Positions 24,369-37,076 are shown, counted from the stretch's first letter. The stretch: DNA of 64,000 bases from Ptychodera flava (GCF_041260155.1 NW_027248277.1:20054872-20118871); one strand, 5' to 3'. The notes: generated by a model from the sequence alone, not told the origin. Made by a program: numbers and translations.

Positions 24369-24805
24369 CTGACAAAAAGCAAATATTTTATTATATAATA
24401 ATATTGTCTACATATCTTTTGTCTTTTCATTCACTCATTTATTGCCAGTAAAGCACAAAAAATGCTTAAATTACTTATAACTATCCAAAGTCCAAAGTAC
24501 GACACTGAACTGGCAAGTTTGAAGTCTAAAATAGCTTTTTTGCTGGTCAAGTTTGGCTCCACCTCAGAAATTCTTTTTCATATAATATGAAATAAAGGCT
24601 ATGTTTCTTTACAAATTAAAATTTGAACAAGCAAACAAAAACTACAAAGAAATGAAAAGGACAACATACAGTGCGAGCTACCATGTGTCTCTAAGAAGAT
24701 AGACAAGCCATTGTCACATTGACAATTGTTAACTTTCCCTGGACGTTCAATTGCATTTCAGTCACATGTTGTGCAATTGTGGGCAGATCAGAACATTCCC
24801 AGTGT

Positions 24806-24854
24806 TGACCAAAGCCACTCATTAACATCTTCTTCTTGAGATGTAGGTACATTC
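24806..24854 (-). pseudogene. Second, truncated tail exon, locus B
   Basis: Only the 5' end of the tail exon is present, after a CACAG acceptor: NVPTSQEEDVNEWLWS. The rest is missing. With the duplication in locus A (15,520-15,681), it shows that tail exons were duplicated within units as well as between them. Confidence 0.55.
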
Positions 24855-25472
24855 CTGTGAAAAATTTGAAATTTGTCAGCTTCCCTAAGTATACGGCTAT
24901 GGATGACTGTGGGTACAAAGGTATTGAATTACAATGAGCAACGTAGGTAGGTTTAAACAGAGACTTCAGTGAGATTGTTAGAGGAACTTTTTGTTGACTT
25001 TAAAGGGCCAGTAACAGTAAATATTTATGATTTGTTCACTACGTTTGTTTGTATGTTATTAAAATTCTTGTCATACTCAGTAGAGCATGCTGAATATCCA
25101 ATATCCAGCTTATTCACCCTTATGAAAAAGACTATAAAATTCTATCGCTTACAAATATTCTATTGATATCTCTAGAAGTTCCATTGAAGTTTGTATGTTT
25201 TGGCACCATTATCTATATAATTCTATAGAAAAACAAGATTCCATAGAATTTTACAGAAGTTAATACAACATTATTGTAGGGTATACGTATTTGTTTAAAA
25301 TGCAGTGATTGTTAACATGTGAATTCCTGTATGGACAAAAAATTCACTTGTGAACAATAACAATGAACTCTTCATGTACAGGCCAAGTTGAGATGCTCAG
25401 TAGTGCATGTGCAGGGTCCATACACTCACAATAGCTGATCATTATTAGAGTAAGTGAAGTGATATTGCTTAC

Positions 25473-25520
25473 ACTCCAATTCAAGATCGTCTTCTGTTAC
25501 CAACATATCCACTAGGACAC
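25473..25520 (-). pseudogene. EGF C-terminal exon remnant, locus B
   Basis: The acceptor TTACAG and donor GTAAGC frame a 48-bp exon homologous to the 56-bp exon at 59,297-59,352. It starts CPSGYVG, but an 8-bp deletion removes the final EGF cysteine and shifts the frame. The Polinton is inserted about 20 bp to the right, in the intron just before this exon in gene sense. Confidence 0.65.
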
Positions 25521-25533
25521 CTGTAAGTAAAAA

Positions 25534-25539
25534 TATATA
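25534..25539. repeat. Left target-site duplication of the Polinton (TATATA)
   Basis: TATATA here and at 42,524-42,529 flank the element exactly. Six base pairs is the usual duplication of Polinton integrases. The flanks join smoothly when compared with the same intron in locus C (AAAAAATATTTGTAAGTG near 59,365). Confidence 0.8.
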
Positions 25540-26061
25540 AGTAGTAATAGGTCGCACCGTAACGGGCGGATTTTGGCAGGAGGTTCAGTGAGGTTCACGG
25601 TTTTTTGGCAGGAGGTTCAGGAGGTTCAGTGAGGTTTACAAATTTTTGGCAGGAGGTTCAGTGAGGTTTGAAATTTTGGCAGGAGGTTCAGTGAGGTTTC
25701 CGATTTTGGCAGGAGGTTCAGTGAGGTTCGGGGGATTTTGGCAGGAGGTGGTTTGAGGTGCCGCAGGCGCCGACGATTTGGACCCCCTAGCCCAGTAAAA
25801 ATTTGCATTTTTTGCAATTTTTGGCAGGAGGTTCAGTGAGGTTTCAGATTTTGGCAGGAGGTTCAGTGAGGTTTCGGGGTTTTGGCAGGAGGTGGTTTGA
25901 GGTGCCGCAGGCGGCGACGATTTGGACCCCCTAGCCCAGTCAAAATTTGCATTTTTTTTTTTTGCAATTTTGGCAGGAGGTTTAGTGAGGTTCGGGGATT
26001 TTGGCAGGAGCTGCAGTAAGTAGCCGCAGGCGCCGATGTTTTTGACACCCTAACTCGGTGT
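25540..26061 (+). repeat. Left terminal inverted repeat of the Polinton, with tandem subrepeats
   Basis: About 520 bp. After a unique 30-bp tip it is built of many copies of TTTTGGCAGGAGGTTCAGTG with variable short spacers. These are interleaved with two or three copies of a second module (GCCGCAGGCGCCGACGATTT, then GACCCCCTAGCCCAGT). The right end mirrors this pattern. Confidence 0.9.
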
Positions 26062-28081
26062 AACTCTGCAGTGTTGTTCATTTGAAGGCCTACGTATTAA
26101 GCTGTGATTGGTCGTATGCGTCATGCTTGACGACTATAAAAGGCCTTATCTTGGCCCGATCCACTCAAAACAAATATTTGGCAGTGAGGTGAAGGATCGA
26201 TAGCAATAGCCTTGAGTCAACCCACACACATTGAACCTGCTGAGCCCAGCCTGTCCGGCTTCAAGGACGTCTGTGATGTGCGCCATCTATCGACAGCTCT
26301 AACTGCTTCTTTCGACTTTGCTACCTGTTCTCATCTGTTCCTTCTGCTCGGGCTAACATGGAATGGGATGATTCTCCCGAATTCACTGCAAGTCAGTGGG
26401 AAATAATTGACCGTTTGGAGAGAGAGCATGTACCACAGTCACCGAGGGATAACACTGTAAGTATTCATCATAATATTTAGAGTGTGTAAAAATCTACGCT
26501 GATCTGTTGTTCCGTACACAGTACCCGGCTGCTTGGGGTAGTACGTAATGCAATTGCAATACACATAACGTACCGACAGGGCATTTATGCATAATATTTA
26601 CTATTGCAAAAAAAAAAAACAACAACAACAACAACCAACAGCATATTTACTCGTTATTGTTCTTCTAAATTCAGTGAATTCGTAAATGCTATTTGTGAAT
26701 ATCATATCCGAAAATATTCTCTGAGTTACACATTCTCTTACGCGTACGTAATTTACTGCAGTGTTGGCCATGCAACTCCCGCGCGCTGTGATTGTCGTCT
26801 GCGTATTGTGTATACGGACGCTATCCATGAACACCCTTTTTAGTGCATTTGAAAATAAAATACCTTTCAACTCTTCAGATTTATTGTTGAACTAAGACAG
26901 AATAATGTTTAGAATCAGTTGGCATGCTTTAAAATGCAAGAAAACGATAAATATTGAATGCATGCAATCTTTTTGTTTTCGTGTGCGGCCGCTATGACAC
27001 AGTGCATTGTGAGTTCGCACGTAATAACTTGCCGCATTCTCCCACCGATGATCATGTTCGCTCTTTCTATTTCGACCTGTGAATTGTTCAAGAAACACGA
27101 CTACACAAGTCTTGAAGCTCATGTCAAAAGGAATTTCGATGAAATAGTTTGAAATCTGTACAGTATGTGAGTACAAGTTGGAACTGCGATAACTCGATCG
27201 CATCGCACATAATATCAGTGTACAGTGAGCGCGAACGCGATGCGGCTTGACCCGATAATTAGTTTAGGGGTCAACACTTAATTGTTACAATGTTTCAACT
27301 GCTTGATTCATAATCGAGGGCAGCTGTACTTGTAATTACGGGTACACGTGTTCTCTTGTAATTGAGGAGGAGGGGTAATGCATCGTTTTTCGGACCATTA
27401 GAGACAACTATGTAAACAGTTAAGACTAATGACGCTCGACGGATGATCTGTTCCACTGTATAGGTGTTGGTCTGTGATGAAAGCGATGAGGCGGACTGTC
27501 AGTCAGAGAGGTCTGCTGAAGACGTTGGTCCTCGGGCATCACCCGTACGTACACTCAAGTAAGTGGTTGGTATTGTTCAAACACAATAATTAAAAACCAT
27601 TTGCATTTTAACACCTCGTTTTTCAAAGTGCAGTTGATGTTGTGAGATGTAACTTTGTAATTAAATTATCCCGAATTTTTCTTTTATGTCAAGTAGTAGT
27701 CCGAATAAATCTGTTTATTTCATTTTAGCTATCCGAACGTCACCTCCGAGTCGGAGTCGTCAGCGCCTAGAGACGAAGCTCCCTCACCTTCTCAGATATG
27801 CAGGTATAGTTTCTTAAATTCACTTGTGTGATAATATTTGATGTTATTACAAAGTCAATTACCCGACGTTCTCTGTTGAGTTGTCACCATGCATTGTTCA
27901 TAAAACATATTGCTAACATTTTCTATTTCCCCCCCCCTGTTAAACAGAACCGCTATTCAATCACCTGCACAGACAGGAAATGATCAATTACCGGATGAAG
28001 AGGGCTCTTCCCATGCTAAAAGATCGAAGTAAGTTTTTTTTTTTTAAATATCAATTGATGGTTACTCAACCCAAAGTATCT

Positions 28082-28166
<85 letters not shown>

Positions 28167-28359
28167 GAAGATGATGATAAAAAAGTATTTCTAATATGAA
28201 TAAGAAATAGTCCTAATCTTTTTTTTTTTTCGCTTTCAGGTTTGCTACTGACTCTGTAGCAACACCATTGCTCTCAACACATCGACAGCCATCCCAGAAT
28301 TTGTAGAGGCCTTACAAGAAATCACTAACCGTCCACTGACGCCTACACCGGTACCCTCG
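26062..28359 (+). promoter_or_regulatory. Polinton left promoter and probable spliced leader of the polymerase gene
   Basis: An inverted CCAAT box (TGATTGGTC, about 26,105) precedes a consensus TATA box (TATAAAAGG, 26,135-26,143). Downstream, short acidic open stretches are each bordered by AG acceptor-like and GTAAGT-like donor sites at about 26.4, 27.5, 27.75, 28.0 and 28.2 kb. This suggests several small leader exons before the polymerase region; introns are known in some animal Polintons. A run of about 27 AAT triplets lies at 28,084-28,166. No other gene was recognised. Confidence 0.5.
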
Positions 28360-31300
28360 GTGAGTAATGATAAAAGTGATCTATGTTGTCACCGTTGCAA
28401 ACGACATTTTTCGTGTCAAGGCACTTTGCGTCGTCACATTTCCAGTGTCCATGATGAAAAGCACAGTTATTCATGCTCATACTGTGACAAGTCTTTCAAT
28501 CGAAAGGACAACCTGGTACGGCACGAAACCAGCGTTCATCGTTCGCCAACACACCCCAGTACTTCCCAGGGTACACGTCGCTCACCACCTAAACAACAGC
28601 GCTTTCCCTGTCCGACTTGCCATCGTCCTTTTACGCGTAAAGACAACATGCTGCAGCACATGAAGGCCGCACATGCCAACACAAAGGCAAAGCACAGCTG
28701 TGACGTATGCGACATGAGCTTCGTCAGAAAGTCACATTTCATCAGCCATAGCAAAATCCACAAGAAGCTATGCAAACCTATGTCATACAAGTGTGCGAGA
28801 TGTCGCTATGCTTTTAAGTCCTTTCAGGCATTAAAGGCACACAGTCACCGTGATCACGTACCTGAAAGTCCACCTCTTGCATCGTCGTCCTCCTCTTCGA
28901 CATGGTCATCATCGTCAGATGAAGAAAATGCATCAATATCAGTTCAGAGGGGTGGTGGTGAGAGTGGGCATATCTCTCTGTCAGGCAGTCACCTTGAACA
29001 ACAATTGCCTGTTGACCTGATTGAGCCCATTTTTGGAGAAGATGAACCATCAGACCTTGCCCCCACATACAGAGAAAACTGGTCCAATATCAGGTCCAGG
29101 CATCGGGAAGGGAATCCCCTGCTAGATGTCTACAATTTTAGACTGACGGGTGGATTCCAATTAGATGACCTGAAGATTTTCCTGAACATGGTTCATCAAA
29201 GGCAATCCACCCAGTATAAAGTCAACTTTGCACTTGGTTTTATCATGCGCCATGTCGAAACCGATCAACTCAGATACTTCTATCCATCACAGAATAATCA
29301 TCTGTTAGACACGCCTTTCTTGATTCGGAATCAAGATGATTTGGTCGACCTTCTGGATCGCCTACAAGATATTGATATTATGGAAGACATCAGACAGAGC
29401 AGACCGAACACTAAATGGGTCATTGAACTCATTACCAACATTACCATTTATATTGTGAAAATTGCAAAACACAGTATCGGATGCCACAACACCACAAGCT
29501 TGCCTGTAGCATTAACGGCATGTCGCAGTGTTGTGGCACTGGTTAACAACCCACATACCAACCGACCATACAGCGACAATATGTGTTTCTTCCGTTGCCT
29601 TGCACTGGCAAAGGGTTATGAGGAGACACGTTTGGAAGTGGCTGCAGTCAACTACGTAAAGCAATTTCTTCAACAGCAGGAACGTTTAGCTGGAGACGAA
29701 TTTGAAGGTGTCTCCTTTGACGATATTGCAGACTTAGAATTTATCTTTGATATCAATATCGAAGTGTGTGAACTTTGTATGGAGGAGGAGGAAGAAGGGT
29801 CTCCCAGCACAACAAGAATCGTCAAACACCTTGTCAAATCAGAAAGAAAATACAGCCATACCATGTACATTAACCACCATCATGGTCACTTTTCATACAT
29901 TAGTGATTTCGACCATTACGCCGAATCATTCAAGTGTGCCTACTGTGAGAAATTATTCGATCATTTAGGACACCTACACAGACACGAGAAAACCTGTACG
30001 AAACTGACCAGACACAAGTTCCCAGGAGGCACTTTTCAACTCGCTCCCACCATTTTTGATTGCCTTGCAATGATGGGAATATCTGTGCCAGAGCACTTGC
30101 ACATTTAACCATACAGGGCTACATTCGATTTCGAGTGTTATCTGAACAAAGAAAATATGATTCCATCCGATGGCGGTAAACTGTGTCTTGAAGCAAAGCA
30201 CGAATTGTTGAGCGTCAGTATATGCAGTAACGTACCATCGTTTGATGAACCGCGCTGTTTCACCTCTGAAGGAGACCCACAGCATTTGGTATCTGACATG
30301 CTGGGCTACCTGAATACCATCAGTCGTCACTGCTTCGAAATAATGAAGAACAACTTTGCATCCATTCTAACCGAGTTACAGGCGAAGATGGCAGGCGAAG
30401 GGGTAGCAGATGATGATGAGAAACATCCCCTGAGTAAGCTGAAGCGTCATTTTATGAGGTATCTGAAACAGCTGCCTGTTCTTGGCTTCAATTCGGGGCA
30501 CTATGACCTGAACGTAGCAAAACCGTACCTTTGGCCAGAACTGCTACAGCAAGACGAAGTAAAGTTCGTTATGAAGAGGTCTGCGGATTATCTGGTGTTA
30601 GAGACAGACACACTACGCTTTCTTGATATTGCAAATTACATCTCGCATGGCTGCAGTTATGCTCAGTTCTTAAAAGCGTACAATGCAGGTGAAGAGGATT
30701 CTTTCCATACGAGTGGATGGATTCGCTCGAAAAGCTGAAGGAAACATCCCTTCCACCACACTCAGCTTTCTACAGCAGCCTGAAGGCAACAAATATCAGC
30801 ATGGAAGATTATGCATTTTGTCAGCAGGTCTGGGAAACACGCCGAATGACCAGTTTCAGAGACTTCCTCGTCTGGTACAACAACAATGACGTGAAACCCT
30901 ATCTCCGAGCCATTGACAACATGGTTGCCTTCTACAGAGAAAGAGGAGTCGATCCTTTCAAAGATGCAGTTTCTTTACCCGGTGTGACTATGCGATACCT
31001 TTTTGGACAACTTCCAGCCGACGTCAACTTCTCTCTAATCAGCGAGCAAGATAGAGACTTATATGATACTTTCAAATCCAATATCATCGGTGGTCCGAGC
31101 ATTATTTTCCACCGTTACCAAGAGGCAGATAAAACCACCATTCGTGATGGCAAAACCTGCAAGAAAATAATTGGCTATGATGCAAATGCCCTATACCTTT
31201 GGGCACTGATGCAGGAAATGCCTACAGGTTTTCATGTCAGAAGAAAGGCCAGTGAAAATTTCAAACGGAAATGGTCTGAACCCATGGCAGTGGAGTGGCT

Positions 31301-32828
31301 GGAGTTTGTTGCTAACAAAGAAAACATCAGTATTCAACATAGGGGCAATGCAAGAGAGCGGCGTCTTGGCAGTCGTCAGCTTCCCGTTGATGGTTTTTGC
31401 GAAACTACCAACACAGTATACCAATTCCATGGCTGTTTCTGGCATGGCCATAACTGTTCCCTTAACAGAGGCAAAGAAATCAATGAGGTCCGAGGAAAAC
31501 CCATGCAGGAACTCTATAGGGAGACTATGAACAATGACAAATACATCAGGGACATGGGGTTCCACCTGGTAACCCTATGGGAATGCCAGTACCTTGACAT
31601 GAGACGTGCTGATGTTGACCTAAAAGCCTTTCGCCGGCGAAGACACGACAGATATTTTGACAGGTCTTTCTTCTTACAAGAGAAGGACATAATTGAGGCT
31701 GTGCGTAATGGAGGATTCTTTGGAATGGTAGAGTGTGATATTGAAGTGCCGCCACATCTCAAAGAACACTTTTCTGAGATGTGTCCAATCTTTAAGAATG
31801 TGAACATCTCAAGATCGGACATAGGAGAGCACATGTTTTCATCGCAGCAGAAAAAGACCAGCTCAGATCCCCTCGTCGATCACTGATTGGTAGCCTGCAT
31901 GGTGAGAAACTTCTCCTTATTTCACCCCTTCTAAAGTGGTACCTTGAACACGGCCTTGTTGTGAAACGGATACATCAAGTTATCGAGTACACTCCAAAGT
32001 CCTGTTTCAAAAAGTTTGGCGAATCTGTATCTGAGGCCCGTCGACAAGGAGATGCTGATGCCTCTAAGTAGTCTGTTCTGGGCGATACGATGAAACTCCT
32101 TGGCAACAGTGCATACGGGAAAACTTTGATGAATAAGGACAAACATCTTGATGTGAAAATCTGCGGTATTGTCGAGGCGAGCACCCCTTTTCAGAAGAAT
32201 CATCGACTTCTCCGATGACACCTATGAAGTGTCTTCCTTAAAACGTACTATCACCATAGACCAACCCATGCAAATTGGAATATTCGTTTACCAGTATGCC
32301 AAGCTACGCATGCTACAGTTTTACTATGACTTCATGAGCAAGTATTTTGACAGGAGTGACTGGCAGTATGTTGAAATGGACACAGACTCTGCCTACATAG
32401 CCATCGCTGCAGACACACTTCACAGCTTGGTCAAGCCCGAAATGCAGGCCCTATATGAAGCTGAACGCCACATGTGGTTTCCCCGACCAACCCATTTTCA
32501 ACATGACAAGAGGACACCTGGCCTCTTCAAGGTAGAGTGGCAAGGTGAAGGCATCATCGCCCTGAACAGTAAATCATATTACTGTTTTGGCGGTGAGAAG
32601 GATAAATTTTCCAGCAAGGGAGTGAGCAAGAAAACTAACAACATCACCAAAGACGTGTACCTTGATGTCCTGACAACCAGATGTCCCAAAACTGTCACCA
32701 ACAGAGGATTTCGTCTAGAAGGGATATGCATGTACACCTACCGACAGTTGAAATATGGGTTCACCTACCTTTACATTAAGAGAAAAGTTCTAGAAGATGG
32801 TGTATCCACTGTACCCTTGGATTTGTAA
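28360..32828 (+). pseudogene. POLB: Polinton POLB: C2H2 zinc fingers plus protein-primed type B DNA polymerase (fossil)
   Basis: The region opens with about five C2H2 fingers (for example CCHRCKRHFSCQGTLRRH), a Ser/Asp-rich linker and a conserved domain of unknown function. Exonuclease motifs follow (TFDFECYL; LGFNSGHYDLN), then an endonuclease-like segment with YQFHGCFWHGH, and polymerase motifs A (YDANALYLW), B (LGNSAYGKT) and C (MDTDSAYIA). This is the replicative polymerase that copies the element by protein priming. The fusion of fingers to POLB is seen in many animal Polintons. The gene is broken. Confidence 0.92.
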
Positions 32829-33766
32829 TGTGATGGTGACTGGCTGTTTGGAATTTGAAACTTGTCTGTAAATTCAGAATTTTTATCTGTACGCGAGGAA
32901 CCCAATAATAAGTTCTTTTGTTGATCATCTTTCAAAACAAAATGTTCCAGTCTCATGTTATATTCTGATAATGTTTAAAAGCAGTTCAATTCGTTCATAT
33001 TTTATATGCCCTTAAAACTAATGAAAAAACTAAAGAACAACAACAACAAACAAAACGGCGTATAATTATAAAGAAGAAAACAAATGTGACAAATTAACAG
33101 TGTTTGAATTGGATATTGTATTGAGAAGTGAAATTTATTGCCTTTCAAATGTTGGGTGTGCAAAATTTTGTTAAAAGTTGGATGTATTAAACCGAACACA
33201 ACTTTTTAAATTTGAAATGAATCAGCGGCTGGTTTGTATTTGTTCATTGGTGTTTGTGTATATATGTGTTAGTCAAAACAAGTTGGTGTGTATGTGTGGC
33301 CCCTTTGCCCCAAAGGCCAAAAAGTGGGCCCCTCTGCCCCGGGGGCCACTTGAAAGCAGTTCTCCTGACCACTGAAGTGTATCACTCTTTCATTTGTTAT
33401 GTCCCTGCAAGAAACTTTGAGGTCCCTTTGCCCCACGGGTCCCCTTTTGCCCTCCCGTTGTCGAGAAATGAGATCATCCAATGGGATTACTTTCCTGTAT
33501 AAGTTTGTGATGTTTGCAGTCTGACATTCATTTGACGTGATGGGTCTCATTCTGCAAACACTGCTGAAGTTGATCATCAATAATCGGGATTTTTCAAATC
33601 CAATGTTCTTTCTGTATTTATGTGTGTTGCCGTACGTCATATATGATAAATTTTTCAAAAGAAAGCCTGTTCTGTATCACAAAAGTGTTTGATATAAGCA
33701 GGGAAATTGACTGAAGGAAAAAGTAAACAGTCACACTGAAGAGCTGACCGGCTGACTTGATGTGCC
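32829..33766. other. Polinton spacer between POLB and ATPase genes
   Basis: No gene recognised. It contains a GC-rich inverted repeat (GTGGCCCC at 33,296-33,303 with GGGGCCAC at 33,342-33,349) and C-runs around it, unlike the AT-rich neighbourhood. It could hold the promoter of the downstream gene group. Confidence 0.45.
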
Positions 33767-34087
33767 ATGCCACGAGTTCGAAAGAACTGTCCTTACCCAG
33801 GCTGTCATGCAAAACACTTAGTCAGACTGGCAAACCATCTCACACAAGTGCATAACATTGAAGACAAAGTGGAGAGGCATAGATTGTTGAAACTAGCCAG
33901 GCAATCTGACTCCCATCAGTTAATGTGCCAGCTGATACGAATAATTCATGCTTTGTCCGAACAACATCAACCCATTCAATCATGGATGTCAGACTTCAAC
34001 ATCCTTTCACTGCTCTCATATGTGGACCAACACAATCAGGCAAAACCGAATTTGTTAAGCGGCTGCTCAAGGAACGGGAAGCCATGA
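33767..34087 (+). pseudogene. Small Polinton zinc-finger protein (fossil part)
   Basis: Starts MPRVRKNCPYPGCHAKHLV and has one C2H2-like finger (CPYPGC...LANHLTQVH). A short finger protein directly before, and overlapping, the packaging ATPase is common in animal Polintons. A DNA-binding or packaging role is a guess from position. Confidence 0.6.
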
Positions 34088-34623
34088 TTTTCCCTGCTCC
34101 AGAAAACATTGTTTGGTGCTATGGCGAATACCAATCTGCCTATGCAGAACTCACTGCAAAGATTCCAGGCATTCGTTTTGTTGAAGGCATACCTGAAGAC
34201 TTGGACAGTATGTTCTCTCCCCGTCAGTCCAATTTATTGATCCTTGATGATCTGATGTCTGAAACTGGTAACGACAAGAGGATTGCCAATATTTTCACCA
34301 AGGGTTCTCACCATCGCAATCTGTCCGTGATGCTTATCTTGCAAAATCTGTTTCATCAAGGTAGAGAGACCCGAACCATGAGTTTGAATTCACATTATCT
34401 GATCCTGTTCAAAAATCCGAGAGATGGATCACAAATCACACACCTGGCCAAGCAAATGTATCCTGGAAACACGCGTTTTATTCAGGAAGCCTTTCTCGAT
34501 GCTACCCGAGAACCCTACGGCTATCTTCTTATTGACCTGAAACCAAATGCTCCTGAAGTCACTCGTCTGCGTTCCCACATTTTCCCCGGAGAGACTACCT
34601 TCGTTTATGTCAGAAAAACATAA
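33983..34623 (+). pseudogene. ATP: Polinton DNA-packaging ATPase, FtsK/HerA (A32) family (fossil part)
   Basis: Starts MDVRLQHPFTALICGPTQSG; the Walker A motif is GPTQSGKT and Walker B is LLILDDLM. Between them lies WCYGEYQSAY, and a sensor-like region (LSVMLILQNLFHQG) follows, as in poxvirus A32-like ATPases. The family pumps genome DNA into capsids. This part reads through at about the normal length (about 210 residues). Confidence 0.9.
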
Positions 34624-34643
34624 AACAGATGTGACTGAAAGAT

Positions 34644-34980
34644 ATGTCATCATTCATCATGTCTCAGCGAATGAGAAAGCATGCCCACTTTCTCTCTGTG
34701 TTAGCCAGAGGCAACCCAAAGCAACAGAGGGGAGTTATTGAAGGAGCCAGTAACGAACTCATTCACTGTCTTTGCGAGTGCTGTCTTAACATCTTGAGGG
34801 GCAGTGTTCCACTGACAGCAGGTCAAAAGAAGAAACTGAGCAAATACAAACATCAACTGCGCACATTGACAGATAGAAGGTTAAAACATCCAAGAAGAAG
34901 AAAATACTGGTCCAGAAAGGAGGATTCCTCTCTGCTGTTTTAGGACCTGTTCTCTCCGTGCTTGGTAGTCTGCTGTTTAA
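34644..34980 (+). pseudogene. Small basic Polinton protein (fossil part)
   Basis: A short region encoding a Lys/Arg-rich protein (QKKKLSKYKHQLRTL; RRLKHPRRRKYW) with an upstream Cys-rich helix (LIHCLCECCLNILRG). It lies where animal Polintons have a small conserved protein after the ATPase. The function is unknown; a core or DNA-condensing protein is possible. Confidence 0.55.
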
Positions 34981-35796
34981 GTGACGGTCACCATGCCCAT
35001 GGAACACGCCAAGAAGATGGCACTGGTGCCGCAGGAATTACTCAATACAATACAACTTCAGCAGAATCAGACGACACATCCTGTCACCAAGGTATTGTCC
35101 TCATTAGACCAAGAGATGCAGCAGATCTTAGAAAGAACAGATATAGCTGATGATGAAAAAGCTAAGCTATACCAACAGACTCTTCAGCAGTACAGGGCTT
35201 TCATCGACAAAAGGAGGGAACCTGTGAAAATCAGCATCCTTCCATCTGAGATGAAAACTGATGATTCGGCTGCAACTTCTTCTTCCATATCTTCATTGAA
35301 CCTGAGCGCGGAAGGGGAAAGGGTTTATGATGAAAAGCCAGCAGATGGGGTAGAGTTGGATGTCATCGAAAGTGTACCAAAATCTATGAAGAAAAAAGCA
35401 AAACTTCTCCTGGAGAAAATGAAACAGAATGATCAAATTGACTGGAACGAGAAAGGGGAACTGATGTTTGATGGTAGTCCTGTGCCAGGTACCCACATGG
35501 TAGATCTTGTCAATGATGTTTTACGTCGAAGGAAAACTTTCACTCCCAGGGGATGGCAACAGTTTGCACAGGTATTGTCTACCATGAATGTTCCACAAGA
35601 TCTGGTAGGAAACAGAGACAGATGGAACTGGATCCAGTCTTTGAAGAAATCCAAAAGACTACTTCACATGGACCACAGTGATGGTGGATCGGAAATGTTT
35701 ACTGAACAGCCGTTTGCCAAAAAGAAGAAGGTGGCTCCTGTTATTTCAACAACAAGAAGACCTCGACATCGTCCAAAGAGTTGGATTGACTTTTAA
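34981..35796 (+). pseudogene. Conserved Polinton protein of unknown function (fossil part)
   Basis: About 270 residues. The N-terminus is a likely coiled coil (VLSSLDQEMQQILERTDIAD, then DEKAKLYQQTLQQYRAF). A Ser-rich acidic linker follows, and the C-terminus is basic (KKKKVAPVI, RRPRHRPKS). The DDEKAKLYQQ type motif recurs in proteins of many animal Polintons between ATPase and integrase. No enzymatic motif is visible; a scaffold role is speculation. Confidence 0.65.
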
Positions 35797-35906
35797 AACA
35801 ACAAGGCCCGTTCCGCTGCTGATCATTTTACAGGAGGTTGTGGTCATGGAGTGTTGTCCCCCTTCTCTGTCTGTAAATGATGTTCTCAAACGCGTAAGGT
35901 GTCTGT

Positions 35907-37009
35907 GTGCCTGCTGTTCTGGGTCCATCGTCATCAAACATGAAACATGTGACCAAATCGACGGAGTTGGATCAACATCTCAGCGAGGTATTTTACGATC
36001 CAGGTCATTCCGCAAGTTTTGGAGGAATCGATGCTGTTTACCGTGCTGCAAGAGAAAAGGGGGTGAAAATAACCCGTCAGCAAGTGAGGGAATGGATGCA
36101 ACGTCAAGACACTTACACACTGCACAAGCCTGTGCGGTGGAGGTTTCCAAGGGCTAGAGTAATTGTTGGTGGTATAGATCAACAGTGGCAAGCTGATCTG
36201 GCTGATTTAAGTTCACTGGCAAAATACAACGGAGGATACCGATACATCCTAACATGTATTGACATCCTGTCCAAGTATGCCTGGGCCATTCCCTTGAAAG
36301 ATAAACGTGGAACCACTTTGGTGTCAGCCTTCCAACAGATTTTTAAAAGTGGACGAAAACCAGAGAAACTGCAAACAGACCAAGGTAAAGAGTTTGTCAA
36401 CCACATATTTCAAAAACTACTGAAGAATGAAGGCATTCATTTCTTCACCACTGGAAATGAAACAAAAGCATCAGTGGTAGAGCGTTTTAACCGCACCCTG
36501 AAGACTAAAATGTGGAAATACTTCACCAGAAACAACACCCTGAACTACATATCCATACTTCCTCAATTGATGCACTCCTACAACAACACCTGGCACCGCA
36601 GCATCAAGAGAAAACCTGCTTCTGTGAACGAGACCAATGAAAAAGAGGTGTGGGACACACTGTACAGTGATTTTGACTCCAAAGCAATCAAATTCAAATA
36701 CGACATTGGTGAGCAAGTGAGAATCAGCAAAGCCAGACGAATGTTCAAGAAGGGCTACCTTCCAAATTGGACTGAAGAAGTCTTCACCATATCAGGACGG
36801 ATCCTGATCGACCACCCTTGTACAAGTTGAAAGATTACGATGGTGAAGTGTTAGAAGGGACATTCTATGAGCAAGAACTGCAAAGAGTGGTTAAGAAACA
36901 CGACGATGTATTTAGGGTGGAAAAAATACTCAAGACGAGAAAGAGAAGGGGAAAGAAAGAATACTTGGTCAAGTGGTACGGTTGGCCTGCCAAGTTAACA
37001 GCTGGGTGA
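35907..37009 (+). pseudogene. INT: Polinton integrase with C-terminal chromodomain (fossil part)
   Basis: A retrovirus-like DDE integrase. An HHCC-like or winged N-terminal region leads to the catalytic core, with Asp in QWQADLADLSS, Asp in LQTDQGKEFVNH and Glu in ASVVERFNRTLKTK. After a linker comes a chromodomain (VEKILKTRKRRGKKEYLVKW). The enzyme inserts the element with 6-bp duplications, matching the TATATA repeats. The region is broken. Confidence 0.9.
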
Positions 37010-37076
37010 CGGATTTAGCAAAGGTATAACAAGGACATACTCTGGCCCAGCACCACACTGGAAAGTAACAGTCACC

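Noticed and set aside
25540-26061. CRISPR-like array of about 20-bp repeats with spacers
   Set aside because: Animal genome, spacers themselves repeat, and the array mirrors the opposite end of a Polinton; it is terminal-repeat structure.
25626-26081. Open frames with repeated LNLLPK, also at 42,255-42,437
   Set aside because: Translations of the short tandem modules in the Polinton terminal repeats.
26601-27203. Minus-strand open frames of 89-103 codons between leader exons of the Polinton
   Set aside because: No domain and no conservation evidence. They lie in a probable intron and are likely chance frames.
28084-28174. Open frame ending in a long run of Ile
   Set aside because: An (AAT)n microsatellite in the Polinton leader region.
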